In this document: positions 54,794-63,763 of the stretch, piece after piece | Layout: each line of letters starts with the position of its first letter | Numbering within the stretch: position 1 is the first letter of the stretch | Source: Prevotella sp. 10(H) | Lineage (GTDB): Bacteria; Bacteroidota; Bacteroidia; Bacteroidales; Dysgonomonadaceae | Assembly: GCF_000711235.1 (NCBI RefSeq) | Contig: NZ_JOMI01000001.1 | Location: 558,001-622,000 of the forward strand | Length of the DNA stretch: 64,000 bases | Reading direction: 5' to 3' | The notes under the pieces: model-generated | Databases searched by the model: none | Told to the model about the DNA's origin: nothing | The model's input: the letters and a program-made list of their open reading frames with translations, nothing else | Position numbers and translations under genes: made by a program

Positions 54794-54820
54794 TGGCAGA
54801 CCGGATTTTCCGGTTTGCCA
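54794..54820 (+). terminator. Intercistronic hairpin hmuY-hmuS
   Basis: TGGCAGACCGGA (54794-54805) pairs with TCCGGTTTGCCA (54809-54820), with one G-U pair and a 3-nt loop. The tail GTTTGTGT is only moderately T-rich, so it is probably an attenuator or processing site limiting hmuS relative to hmuRY. Its presence also argues that hmuS starts at 54856, not at 54769. Confidence 0.6.
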
Positions 54821-54855
54821 GTTTGTGTATAAAGAACGAGGGAATACATAACTAT

Positions 54856-57800
54856 ATGACTAAAAGCAAAATAATAATTTCCGTTGTGGCTATTCTGCTT
54901 ATTACAGCGGGAATAATAGCATGGAATAAGCTGGCTTCGACAACTAAAATTGCCCTTGTCAATTTCCAGCAGTTTCAGGCTACCAGCCTCATAAAGGCCA
55001 ATAATGATAACTTCATCAAGTATGAAGAAGTATCTGTCGATCAACTGGATAAACTAAAAAACTATGACTTTGTGCTCGCATTTGGGATGGGACTGAGTGT
55101 CTCTGCCGATCAACGGGCAATAATACAAGCTGCTGCCGATAAAGGAACTCCCGTATATATCTACGCAGCCACCAATCCTGAAAATAACATATGTAATCTC
55201 GACAGCATTCAGAAAAGTGCCGTATCTGATTACCTGCAAAACGGAAACAAAAAGAATTATCAGAATCTGGCGCGCTATATCCGCCAGCATATCGATAAGA
55301 AATCGCTATTTGTCACTCCTGCCGATTCGGTAGTCGAAAGCGCTTCAGATGTACTTTATCATCTGGATGAAAACCTGTCTTTTAAGACCGTTACAGAATA
55401 CGAAGATTACCTTAAACAAAATAATTTCTATAAAGAGAATGCACCAAAAGTCGCTATTGTAGGCGGACTGAACGACCCTTTCAGCGGTAACAGGGAAAAT
55501 ATCGACAGCATGATTGTTTCTTTCCAGAATGCAGGCATGAATGTCTATCCTGTATCTTCGGCTATGAAACGTATGCAATTTCTGAAAGAGATATTACCCG
55601 ATGCCGTAGTTTATTACGCTCATGGGCGACTTGCAATGGGACAGGCCGATGCTGCCGTAACTTGGCTCAAAGAAAGGAATATCCCCGTATTTTCACCATT
55701 GACAATCTTACAGACAAAAGAAGACTGGATGAAAGACCCTATGGGAATGTTCGGAGGATTCATGTCGCAGAGTGTCGTCATGCCCGAACTGGACGGCGCT
55801 ATTTATCCATATGTAGTCAATGCACAGGAGATAGACGGAGACGGACTGTATATGTTCAAAGCAATACCCGACAGGCTCAACAACTTTACACAGATAATAA
55901 ATAATTTCATATCACTGAAAAAGAAAAATAATGCCGATAAGAAAATAGCTATCTATTATTTTAAGGGAGCAGGACAGGAAACACTTACCGCTCAGGGAAT
56001 GGAAACTGTTCCGTCATTATACAACCTGTTGAAACGATTGAAATCGGAAGGCTATAAAGTGGATAATCTGCCTGCCACCGAACAGGAATTTGAAAAACTG
56101 CTGATGACACAGGGCGCCGTATTGAGTACCTATGCCGAAGGAGCTTTCGACGATTATCTGAAAAACGGCAAACCTGCACTGATTGAAAAATCGGAATACG
56201 AATCGTGGATAAACCGTTCTTTATCCAAAGAACTATATGCCGACGTAACCAACACATACGGTGAAGCTCCCGGCGCATACATGAGCGTACATAAAGACAA
56301 TAAAGATTATCTGGCTGTTGCCCGCATCGAATTGGGAAATATCGCTCTCCTACCCCAGCCTATGGCCGGACTCGGCGCTGATGCATTTGCTATAGTTCAC
56401 GGGGCGAAATCCGCTCCTCCGCATACGTATATCGGAGCATATCTATGGTCGCAATATGCTTTCAAAGCAGATGCTATGCTGCATTTCGGTACGCATGGCA
56501 GCCTTGAATTCACACCGCAGAAGCAGGTGGCTTTAAGCAGTAACGACTGGCCCGACAGGCTTGTGGGAACCGTTCCTCACTTCTATTATTATACCATCGG
56601 CAACATTGGCGAAAGCATGATGGCAAAACGACGTTCGTATGCTACGACTATCTCTTACCTCACTCCTCCGTTTATGGAAAGCGAAACACGTTCGCAGTTC
56701 AAAGCCTTGCAGGATAAGATACGTGACTATTACAAAACGGAAGAGAAGGCACAATCCAAAGCATCGCTAGCTGTTAAGAAAATAGCTGTTGAAATGGGTC
56801 TGCATCGCGAATTGCGTCTCGATAGTATCCTGACTAATCCGTACACAACGGAAGACATCGAACGGATAGAGAATTTTGCCGAAGAGATTGCCAACGAAAA
56901 AATGACAGGTCAGCTCTACACTACCGGAGTATCTTACGATGCTGAGAAAATCCGTTCGTCTGTACTTGCCATGAGTGCCGACCCTATAGCTTACAGTCTG
57001 GCTGCACTGGATAAACAGCGGGGAAAGATTACGGACAAGCAATTAAAAAGCAAGACGTTTTTCACTCAATATTATCTCGAACCGGCCAAGGTATTGATAA
57101 ATCAGGTATTGAGCGGTAAAACAGTTGACAGCACACTTATATGTACTGTTGCCGGAATAGCAACAAAAGACCTTGCTGAAGCTAAAAACATACTCACTCC
57201 TCCAAGACGGGGAATGGGCACCATGTCTTCAAGTTCAGCCGCGGGCAGTAAACCGGCTAGCAGAAAACCAGAAGCCAAACCGGGCGGACATCCTGCGGGA
57301 ATGCCTAAATACGGAAATAAACCGGACACAGGCAAAGAACTTTCGGAAGGAATGGGCAAACCCCAAAAAAGAGGACAACCTTATGCAATGGATACTTCCA
57401 AGGCTGAGAAACCGAAATCGGGTGGTATGGAAAAACCGAAGAAGCCGGAATATACCAAAGAACAAAAAGACAGGGCGCGTGCTATCACAGAAGTAGAGCG
57501 CACGATAAACAATATAGTAAATTATAAAAATGCTTTATTGCAAAGTCCGGAAATGGAAATAAAATCCATACTGAATGCTTTTTCGGGAGGATATATCGCA
57601 CCATCCTCGGGAGGTGATGCTGTGGCTAATCCGACTGCCGTACCTACAGGCCGCAACCTTTATGCTATCAACGCAGAAGCTACACCGTCGGAAGTGGCAT
57701 GGGACAAAGGCGTATCGCTTGCGAAAGCTACATTGGAACAATATCTGAAACAACACGGAGAATATCCGAAGAAGGTCAGTTATACTTTCTGGAGCAGCGA

Positions 57801-59142
57801 ATTTATCGAAAGCGAAGGAGCAACGATTGCACAAGTACTTTATATGTTGGGTATAGAACCTGTTCGCGATGCTTTCGGGCGCGTATCCGATATACAGTTG
57901 ATTTCATCAGAAACATTAGGCCGTCCGCGTATCGATGTGGTTGTACAGACATCCGGCCAGTTCCGCGACCTTGCAGCATCTCGCCTCGCTTTAATAACCA
58001 GAGCGGTAGAAATGGCTGCAACAGCAAAAGACGATAAACACGAGAACTTTGTATCGGCCAGTACGACCGAAATAGAGCGCCAGCTTGTAGAGCAGGGTAT
58101 TCCACCAAAAAGCGCGCGCGAAATGTCTTCGCAGCGTGTATTCGGCGGGATAAACGGCATGTACGGAACAGGCATTCAGGGAATGGTAAAAAGCGGCGAC
58201 AAATGGGAAAACGAAAAAGAAATTGCCGAAGCTTACATCAACAATATGGGAGCCGTTTACGGTGGTGATAAAGACTGGGGTGAATTCAAGGCAGGACTGC
58301 TCCGCGCCGTACTCCATAATACGGATGTAGTTGTTCAGCCGCGGCAGAGTAATACATGGGGAGCATTGAGCCTCGACCACGTATTTGAGTTTATGGGAGG
58401 AATGAATCTTGCCGTACGCGATGTAACGGGAAAAGACCCGGATGCTTATTTTGCCGACTACCGCAACAGGAACAATGTGAAGATGCAGGAACTGAAAGAA
58501 GCTATAGGTGTGGAATCACGTTCAACAGTTTTCAATCCGGCATATATCAAGGAAGTAATGAAAGGCAAGGCATCCAGTGCATCGCAAATCACAGAGGTAG
58601 TTACCAACACCTATGCATGGAATGTGATGAAGCCCGATGTTATAGACAATGAGATGTGGAATCAACTATACGACGTATATGTAAAAGATTCGCACAACCT
58701 CGGTGTACAGAACTTCTTCAAACAGCAGAATCCGGCAGCTATGCAGGAAATCACTGCCGTAATGATGGAAACTGCGCGCAAAGGCATGTGGAAAGCTTCG
58801 GATCAGCAATTGGCCGATATAGCTAGGCTTCATACCGATTTGGTTAAGGAGTTCGGTGCAAGCGGTTCCGGATTCTCGGGTTCGAATGTGAAATTACAGG
58901 ATTTCATTTCGCAGAAAACCTCACCGGAAAGTGCTACAGAATACAAGCAACAACTGCAGAAGATGAAAACTGCGGATGCTTCGTCCGAAATCAACAAAAA
59001 CGGTACCGTACTGAAAAAAGAAGGAGTTACCCAGATGCAAGACGGGGAAGAGAATTCGTTGAACGGCTTTATTGTTGTTTCAGTGGTACTTGTAGCCTTC
59101 ATTATCCTGCTGGTTGTCCTGCGTAAGAAAAGAAAGAAATAA
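54856..59142 (+). CDS. hmuS: HmuS-like CobN/magnesium-chelatase-family protein
   Basis: A 1428-aa membrane-anchored protein. The start at 54856 gives MTKSKIIISVVAILLITAG, an N-terminal anchor; the earlier ATG at 54769 lies before the hairpin. A second anchor is at the C-terminus (NGFIVVSVVLVAFIILLVVLRKKRKK), so the body is periplasmic. CobN motifs include IFGGxMS-type DPMGMFGGFMSQSV, ADAMLHFGTHGSLEFTPQKQ, GEAPGAYMSV and QRVFGGINGMYGTGI. A Pro/Lys/Gly-rich linker spans about 780-872. In anaerobic Bacteroidetes HmuS removes iron from haem; cobalt insertion for B12 is unlikely here. Confidence 0.88.
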   Translation: MTKSKIIISVVAILLITAGIIAWNKLASTTKIALVNFQQFQATSLIKANNDNFIKYEEVSVDQLDKLKNYDFVLAFGMGLSVSADQRAIIQAAADKGTPVYIYAATNPENNICNLDSIQKSAVSDYLQNGNKKNYQNLARYIRQHIDKKSLFVTPADSVVESASDVLYHLDENLSFKTVTEYEDYLKQNNFYKENAPKVAIVGGLNDPFSGNRENIDSMIVSFQNAGMNVYPVSSAMKRMQFLKEILPDAVVYYAHGRLAMGQADAAVTWLKERNIPVFSPLTILQTKEDWMKDPMGMFGGFMSQSVVMPELDGAIYPYVVNAQEIDGDGLYMFKAIPDRLNNFTQIINNFISLKKKNNADKKIAIYYFKGAGQETLTAQGMETVPSLYNLLKRLKSEGYKVDNLPATEQEFEKLLMTQGAVLSTYAEGAFDDYLKNGKPALIEKSEYESWINRSLSKELYADVTNTYGEAPGAYMSVHKDNKDYLAVARIELGNIALLPQPMAGLGADAFAIVHGAKSAPPHTYIGAYLWSQYAFKADAMLHFGTHGSLEFTPQKQVALSSNDWPDRLVGTVPHFYYYTIGNIGESMMAKRRSYATTISYLTPPFMESETRSQFKALQDKIRDYYKTEEKAQSKASLAVKKIAVEMGLHRELRLDSILTNPYTTEDIERIENFAEEIANEKMTGQLYTTGVSYDAEKIRSSVLAMSADPIAYSLAALDKQRGKITDKQLKSKTFFTQYYLEPAKVLINQVLSGKTVDSTLICTVAGIATKDLAEAKNILTPPRRGMGTMSSSSAAGSKPASRKPEAKPGGHPAGMPKYGNKPDTGKELSEGMGKPQKRGQPYAMDTSKAEKPKSGGMEKPKKPEYTKEQKDRARAITEVERTINNIVNYKNALLQSPEMEIKSILNAFSGGYIAPSSGGDAVANPTAVPTGRNLYAINAEATPSEVAWDKGVSLAKATLEQYLKQHGEYPKKVSYTFWSSEFIESEGATIAQVLYMLGIEPVRDAFGRVSDIQLISSETLGRPRIDVVVQTSGQFRDLAASRLALITRAVEMAATAKDDKHENFVSASTTEIERQLVEQGIPPKSAREMSSQRVFGGINGMYGTGIQGMVKSGDKWENEKEIAEAYINNMGAVYGGDKDWGEFKAGLLRAVLHNTDVVVQPRQSNTWGALSLDHVFEFMGGMNLAVRDVTGKDPDAYFADYRNRNNVKMQELKEAIGVESRSTVFNPAYIKEVMKGKASSASQITEVVTNTYAWNVMKPDVIDNEMWNQLYDVYVKDSHNLGVQNFFKQQNPAAMQEITAVMMETARKGMWKASDQQLADIARLHTDLVKEFGASGSGFSGSNVKLQDFISQKTSPESATEYKQQLQKMKTADASSEINKNGTVLKKEGVTQMQDGEENSLNGFIVVSVVLVAFIILLVVLRKKRKK

Positions 59143-59153
59143 TTATAACCAAT

Positions 59154-59198
59154 GATTTGCCGGTGCGTTACATCAATTGACAGGCGCATTGGCAAATC
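59154..59198 (+). promoter_or_regulatory. Intercistronic hairpin hmuS-hmuT
   Basis: GATTTGCCGGTGCG (59154-59167) pairs with CGCATTGGCAAATC (59185-59198), all 14 positions pairing if two G-U pairs are allowed, with a 17-nt loop. There is no T-run. It may stabilise or process the mRNA. It occupies the space before the chosen hmuT start. Confidence 0.55.
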
Positions 59199-59211
59199 AA
59201 TATATCGACTA

Positions 59212-59916
59212 ATGGAACTTATCATCCAAATACTGATGTTGTTTATCCTGATCAACTGTATCCTGAAACTCAGTTTCTGGAAGCCGTGGCAGGCGGCAAT
59301 ATTCGGCTTTATCTGTGCTGTCTTCATTCTATGGACATGCCAGTATGCGATTCTACAATCAAAGACACAATTGGCAGATTACCTTAAGAATAGCTATATT
59401 ATGCAGGATGCTGCCGTACTTATTACTATCGAGTCCGCTATATGTTTTGCTTTTTGCTTTGCAGCCCTACGGGAGATGTTCGGCAAAAAGACTAAAAGGT
59501 GGATACAGCCATTGTACTGGTATCCTAGTCTGCTCATTTTTCCGGTACTGTTTTATCTGCTGACACAGATAATATTTGCCATGCCGGGAACAGATTTCAC
59601 ACTCATTTCGTACCTACTTGCCGGAGGTGTCCTTATCGGATTGCCAGCATTGAGCTATCTGGTGAAATACCTTTATCCGGAAAGAGAATTAAGGCTCGAA
59701 GTATATTTTCTGGTGAGTCTTTTTGTATGCATCATAGGACTTATTACTACCGTTAACGGGAATGTAACTTATGCTGCGGTGGAAGAGCCAATTAATATAA
59801 AGGCACTTGCATTATCCTTCATACTTTTTGCAGTCGCTTTTCTCCTCGGTATGGTGTGGAACAAAGTAAAATGGACATTCAGACAGAAAAAAGAATCTAA
59901 AAATCAACTAAAATAA
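59212..59916 (+). CDS. hmuT: HmuT-like polytopic membrane protein
   Basis: A 234-aa inner-membrane protein with about six to seven hydrophobic segments (LIIQILMLFILINCILKL, AAIFGFICAVFILWTCQYAIL, LITIESAICFAFCFAALREMF, LLIFPVLFYLLTQIIFAM and others) and a basic tail. The start is at 59212 (MELIIQIL); an ATG at 59152 would translate the hairpin region and give a charged, atypical N-terminus. Position between hmuS and the ExbB-like gene matches hmuT. No domain of known mechanism is recognised; it probably forms a complex with HmuU and HmuV. Confidence 0.75.
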   Translation: MELIIQILMLFILINCILKLSFWKPWQAAIFGFICAVFILWTCQYAILQSKTQLADYLKNSYIMQDAAVLITIESAICFAFCFAALREMFGKKTKRWIQPLYWYPSLLIFPVLFYLLTQIIFAMPGTDFTLISYLLAGGVLIGLPALSYLVKYLYPERELRLEVYFLVSLFVCIIGLITTVNGNVTYAAVEEPINIKALALSFILFAVAFLLGMVWNKVKWTFRQKKESKNQLK

Positions 59917-59925
59917 AACTATAAA

Positions 59926-60528
59926 ATGGAAGTTATTTCTAAAGTATTATTCTGGGTGGCTAACAGCCTGTTAATACCCGATATCATCATTTTGTTATTC
60001 CTTTTTGCGCGTTCATTACTTCTTATCGGTAGTTTTTACAACCAGTTTATGGTCAAAAGGAAAAACGATAAAGAATTGAATGAAAAGATAAAGAACCTCA
60101 ATCTATCTACTATCGAATCTTTAAAAACGGCATTACCCGAAAAAGATAATTCTTTATTTATCAGATATATGAGAGATCTTTTGTCCACTCCTGCAAGTGA
60201 GGCTTATTCAGACTTTCTTATCTCTAACTTCGAAAATGAAGCGGAAAAAGATACCTCTTTATCGAAATTACTGGCAAAAATGGGACCTGTACTCGGACTT
60301 ATAGGTACACTGATAGCGATGAGCCCTGCCCTGGTAGGATTATCTACAGGTGATATTTCGGGCATGGCATATAACATGCAGGTAGTATTTGCGACTACAG
60401 TTGTCGGCCTTGTAGTAAGTGCAGTGGGGCTGGTTACATTGCAGTTTAAACAACGTTGGTATGCACGCGATGTAAATAATCTGGACTATGTAGCAAGAAT
60501 ACTGACCGAAAAAGAAGAACAGCCATGA
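59926..60528 (+). CDS. hmuU: MotA/TolQ/ExbB-family proton channel, HmuU-like
   Basis: A 200-aa protein with an N-terminal helix (about 15-38) and a two-helix core: LLAKMGPVLGLIGTLIAMSPALVGL and MAYNMQVVFATTVVGLVVSAVGLVTLQF, which is the family signature. It would use the proton gradient to drive a partner. In the hmu operon the partner is probably HmuV/HmuS and possibly the receptor. Its stop overlaps the next start by 4 bp (ATGA), showing coupled translation. Confidence 0.88.
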   Translation: MEVISKVLFWVANSLLIPDIIILLFLFARSLLLIGSFYNQFMVKRKNDKELNEKIKNLNLSTIESLKTALPEKDNSLFIRYMRDLLSTPASEAYSDFLISNFENEAEKDTSLSKLLAKMGPVLGLIGTLIAMSPALVGLSTGDISGMAYNMQVVFATTVVGLVVSAVGLVTLQFKQRWYARDVNNLDYVARILTEKEEQP

Positions 60529-60863
60529 GAAGAAGACAAAGAAGAATCAGCAAGTTTTCGAAAGAAGAAGATACCGACCCGTTGAGCGTTATAGTTAACC
60601 TCTTCGATGTAGCTATGGTTTTTGCCGTGGCACTGATGGTAGCGATGGTTATGCATATGAATATGACGGAAGTATTCACGCAGGAAGATTATACCATTGT
60701 AAAGAATCCGGGGAAAGATAATATGGAAATTATCACGAAAGAGGGAAATAAGATAAATAAGTATACACCCTCGAAAGATCAGTCATCATCACAGCAGAAA
60801 GGACGTAAAGTAGGTATTGCTTATGAACTGGAAAACGGGGAAATTATCTATGTACCGGAATAA
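60525..60863 (+). CDS. hmuV: DUF2149-family membrane protein, HmuV-like
   Basis: A 112-aa protein with one transmembrane helix (about 28-45, LFDVAMVFAVALMVAMVM) after a basic cytoplasmic start (MRRRQRRISKFSKEEDTDPL). The topology resembles ExbD/TolR, with DPLSVIVNLFDVAMVFAV carrying an Asp at the start of the helix. It therefore probably pairs with the HmuU channel as an ExbD-like stator component. It is last in the operon; a strong terminator follows. Confidence 0.82.
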   Translation: MRRRQRRISKFSKEEDTDPLSVIVNLFDVAMVFAVALMVAMVMHMNMTEVFTQEDYTIVKNPGKDNMEIITKEGNKINKYTPSKDQSSSQQKGRKVGIAYELENGEIIYVPE

Positions 60864-60880
60864 GGTATAGTGATAAAAAT

Positions 60881-60915
60881 AGAAAACCCGGCAAATAATC
60901 TTTGCCGGGTTTTCT
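60881..60915. terminator. Bidirectional Rho-independent terminator
   Basis: A perfect 15-bp stem, AGAAAACCCGGCAAA (60881-60895) with TTTGCCGGGTTTTCT (60901-60915), has a 5-nt loop and A/T runs on both sides. It serves both the hmu operon and the converging GH127 gene. Confidence 0.92.
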
Positions 60916-60932
60916 ATTCTATCTAATGATTA

Positions 60933-62978
60933 TTACCTCACTATAGGAAATTGCGAAATACGCAATGTAGTACAGCCGTAAGGAATGAGTGTAATCTCTT
61001 TTTCCGGTTCGTCCGCCCATCTGTGAACTGAAAACGGAACAGGCCCGGCCATTTCATTATATAAATTCCAGCTTGGTATTTGCTTGGCTTTTACTTTTAG
61101 TTCTATAGGCGCACCGTCAAGGTTCCAGAAGTAGTTGCTTTTCATCTTTTGTTCATTAATGCTGACTTTGAAATTCTCATCCGCTTTCTTCTTATCGAAC
61201 TGGATTATACCATAGTTCCAAGGCGATTTCGGTTTGATTTCCCAGTAAGAATCGCCGAACTGTATCTTGTCTTTACCTTCGAATTCTTTCTTTGTCCATT
61301 CTTCCTCAATCTTCAGTGCATAAACAAGCGGCCCTCTCTGTACAGTCATCGATTTTTCATACCATGTATCGTCTGTCTGTATTCCCATAGGTAGATGTAA
61401 TTCTACAACATCCCCGCTATTCCACGTACGGTTGATAATTTCTATTTTCCCGCCTTCCACAGTTTTGTATGCCTGTCCATTAATGGTTATCGAAGCTTCT
61501 TTACACCATGAAGGAATACGGACATGGAAAGGAAATGCTACCAACTTTGTCTTCTTCGTTTGGATATCCAGTGTAAAGCGTATTTTATCATCCATCGGAT
61601 AATAGGTATCTTCGGTCATCTTCACTTCTATACCATTAGCTACCTTTGCCGTAACCTGTGACGGAGAATAAGCAAGTGCTGCCAACCCATTGTCAGCTGT
61701 AGCATACCACAGGTTCTGTACGAATTTAGGCCATCCCTGATGCATATTCGAATAACAGCACGGATATCCCGAGAATGTGCCGTAAACAATATCCGTAGCC
61801 CCGTGGTTTCCATCTTCATAGAAATTACGGTGATGACGGGTCACCATTACCTGATTGGCCTGCTGGAAGTATTGTTTATGCATAAAATCGTCCGTTACCT
61901 GTGTCGGTAATGCATTGAATGCTACTTTTTCCAGATGCTCTATAAAGTCTATATCGCCTGTTATCTCGGCCAGTTTCTCCAGTGAGAACATCATCTCCAC
62001 TACCGAACACAGTTCTACTCCCTGTGTAGGATTATTTCCATGTAGTCCTTCATCTCCGCCATACATACCTTGTGCCTGACCGTTGTAAGTCTTAATATCC
62101 GAAAATCCTTTCTTTACGGCATCCAGATACTTTTTGTCGCCTGTCTGCTGATAATAGATGCCGGGTTCCTTTATCCCCTGTGCCAGATTTACACAGTGGA
62201 TTGTATTCAGTTTTTTCAGGTCGTCGGAAGCAGTAAACATTTTTGTAAAATCGTGAGCCTGACTGTGAATGAGATCACCGAGATCAATAAGAAAAGATTC
62301 TCCTGTTATATTATATAACCAATGTATTACCTGCAGGTTATCTCCGGCACGATAATTCGCCCAGAAAGTCCAGTTGCCGAGTGGTTTTGACGGAAGGGTC
62401 TCCAATTGATATTTAAAGTATTTGCTCATAAAGTCTATAACGCGTTCATCATTTGTCGCCGAATAATATTGCTGAAGTATTTTCAGTACTACCATACGGG
62501 GCCACCAGTCGTGGGCGTTATCGCGCTGTACTCCTGCTTCGTACGGATAATCTTTATCGGGGCCGAAAAAACCGTCAGGTTTCTGGCTCTTCAACGCCCA
62601 TTCTACCCAAGGCTGTACTTTCTTTTGCAGTTCTTTGTCGTCAAGAAGATAGGCTAACGGCAGAAGTCCGTCTATCCAATAAGGGCCTCTCTCCCACTGG
62701 TCACCGTCACCGCCCAGCCAGCCGTTACGCTCACCCATAACCTGTGGATAAAGGGTATCCATATGGCCGCTGGCTCCCGTACGCTGACGTTCGAGCATTT
62801 CCTGCAGCCAACCTTTAGCCTTTATATTGCCTAACGGTAGTTCTATATAAGGTTTTTGTACTAATGGGTATCGGTTGTTACGGTAATTGGGCATATTGAT
62901 ACCATTTTGTGCGAATGTGGATAAAGAAAATAAAATAAGTGTTAGTCCCAGAAAATGGGCAGATAGGTTCTTTTTCAT
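60933..62978 (-). CDS. GH127-type (DUF1680) exported glycosidase, probable beta-L-arabinofuranosidase
   Basis: A 681-aa protein with a signal peptide (ending STFAQN). The (alpha/alpha)6 core has GYWIDGLLPLAYLL-type helices and WFGGDGDQWERGPY-like sequence near residue 90. The zinc-cysteine active site is preserved: Glu322-x-Cys324 (VELCSVVEMM) and Cys407-Cys408 (GYPCCYSNMHQGWPKF), matching the Glu/Cys/Cys/Cys set of bifidobacterial HypBA1. Such enzymes remove terminal beta-L-arabinofuranose and related sugars by a Cys nucleophile. No susCD pair is beside it, so it looks like a lone glycosidase. GH127 versus a sister family such as GH146 is open. Confidence 0.85.
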   Translation of the reverse strand: MKKNLSAHFLGLTLILFSLSTFAQNGINMPNYRNNRYPLVQKPYIELPLGNIKAKGWLQEMLERQRTGASGHMDTLYPQVMGERNGWLGGDGDQWERGPYWIDGLLPLAYLLDDKELQKKVQPWVEWALKSQKPDGFFGPDKDYPYEAGVQRDNAHDWWPRMVVLKILQQYYSATNDERVIDFMSKYFKYQLETLPSKPLGNWTFWANYRAGDNLQVIHWLYNITGESFLIDLGDLIHSQAHDFTKMFTASDDLKKLNTIHCVNLAQGIKEPGIYYQQTGDKKYLDAVKKGFSDIKTYNGQAQGMYGGDEGLHGNNPTQGVELCSVVEMMFSLEKLAEITGDIDFIEHLEKVAFNALPTQVTDDFMHKQYFQQANQVMVTRHHRNFYEDGNHGATDIVYGTFSGYPCCYSNMHQGWPKFVQNLWYATADNGLAALAYSPSQVTAKVANGIEVKMTEDTYYPMDDKIRFTLDIQTKKTKLVAFPFHVRIPSWCKEASITINGQAYKTVEGGKIEIINRTWNSGDVVELHLPMGIQTDDTWYEKSMTVQRGPLVYALKIEEEWTKKEFEGKDKIQFGDSYWEIKPKSPWNYGIIQFDKKKADENFKVSINEQKMKSNYFWNLDGAPIELKVKAKQIPSWNLYNEMAGPVPFSVHRWADEPEKEITLIPYGCTTLRISQFPIVR

Positions 62979-63120
62979 TTTTAATATTTTATGTGTTTAT
63001 ATACATGTTTCGGACTTTAGCCGGGCTGTTTACTGTTAACAAATCAAGGCATAAAGATAATTATTTTTTCATTATTTTCTCTGAGTTCAGTGCTTTGGTT
63101 CAACTTCGGATAACTCTTGT

Positions 63121-63151
63121 TTTGAACCGATATAAATAAGTTGTATATTTG
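63121..63151 (+). promoter_or_regulatory. Consensus Bacteroides promoter of dps
   Basis: TTTG (63121-63124), exactly 19 bp, TATATTTG (63144-63151): a full match to TTTG-N19-TAnnTTTG. Transcription would start near 63158. An in-frame ATG at 63149 falls inside the -7 element, so translation must start at 63197. Confidence 0.85.
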
Positions 63152-63196
63152 TTAAAATTCATATTTTGTTTAACAAGTAAAAAAGATTTTATCATT

Positions 63197-63682
63197 ATGA
63201 AGACTTTAGACTACATTAATCTCGATGCGGATAAAGCAAATGGTATTGTAAATTCACTTCAGCAACTGCTGGCCGACTTTCAGGTGTTTTATACAAACCT
63301 GAGAGGATTCCATTGGAATATCCAAGGTAAGAGTTTCTTCACTCTTCACAGCAAGTTTGAAGAAATGTATGACGATACGGCTGAAAAAGTGGATGAAATA
63401 GCTGAACGCATACTTATGCTCGGAGGTACCCCTGCCAATAAGTTCAGTGAATACCTGAAAACTACAAAAGTAAAAGAAGTTTCGGATGTTGTTTGCGGCA
63501 AAGAAGCTATCCAAAATATACTCGATACATATAAAATTATAATTGCTGCCGAAAGAGAGCTTTTATCTCAGGCTTCGGAAGCAGAGGACGAATCAACAGT
63601 AGCATTAATGAGCGACTACCTGAAAGAACAGGAAAAAACAGTGTGGATGCTGGTAGCATATTGCTCATGTGACGAAAAATAA
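63197..63682 (+). CDS. dps: Dps-family ferritin-like DNA-protection protein
   Basis: A 161-aa four-helix-bundle protein, near the usual Dps length, that oxidises and stores iron with peroxide and protects DNA. The inter-subunit ferroxidase site is visible in NLRGFHWNIQGKSFFTLHSKFEEMYDDTAEKVDEIAERI (conserved His, His, Asp and Glu residues). The start is fixed by the consensus promoter, which excludes the ATG at 63149. Monocistronic, with a hairpin directly after it. Expected to respond to peroxide or stationary phase; no OxyR site was recognised. Confidence 0.93.
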   Translation: MKTLDYINLDADKANGIVNSLQQLLADFQVFYTNLRGFHWNIQGKSFFTLHSKFEEMYDDTAEKVDEIAERILMLGGTPANKFSEYLKTTKVKEVSDVVCGKEAIQNILDTYKIIIAAERELLSQASEAEDESTVALMSDYLKEQEKTVWMLVAYCSCDEK

Positions 63683-63709
63683 AATCTACAACTGCATAAA
63701 TTATATGAT

Positions 63710-63737
63710 AAAAGGATACCTCATCGGGTATCCTTTT
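63710..63737. terminator. Bidirectional terminator between dps and a TonB receptor gene
   Basis: AAAAGGATACC (63710-63720) pairs perfectly with GGTATCCTTTT (63727-63737) over a 6-nt loop, with A and T runs at its two ends. It lies between converging genes. Confidence 0.85.
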
Positions 63738-63763
63738 CTTATTAAACTATTCTATTTCCTTGA

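Noticed and set aside
54769-54855. Longer N-terminus for HmuS
   Set aside because: The extra 29 codons cover a hairpin, start 4 bp after hmuY, and would precede a good membrane-anchor start at 54856.
54856-59142. Reading the CobN-like protein as an aerobic cobaltochelatase for B12 synthesis
   Set aside because: No cobalamin genes are nearby, the protein has membrane anchors at both ends, and all neighbours match the hmu haem operon.
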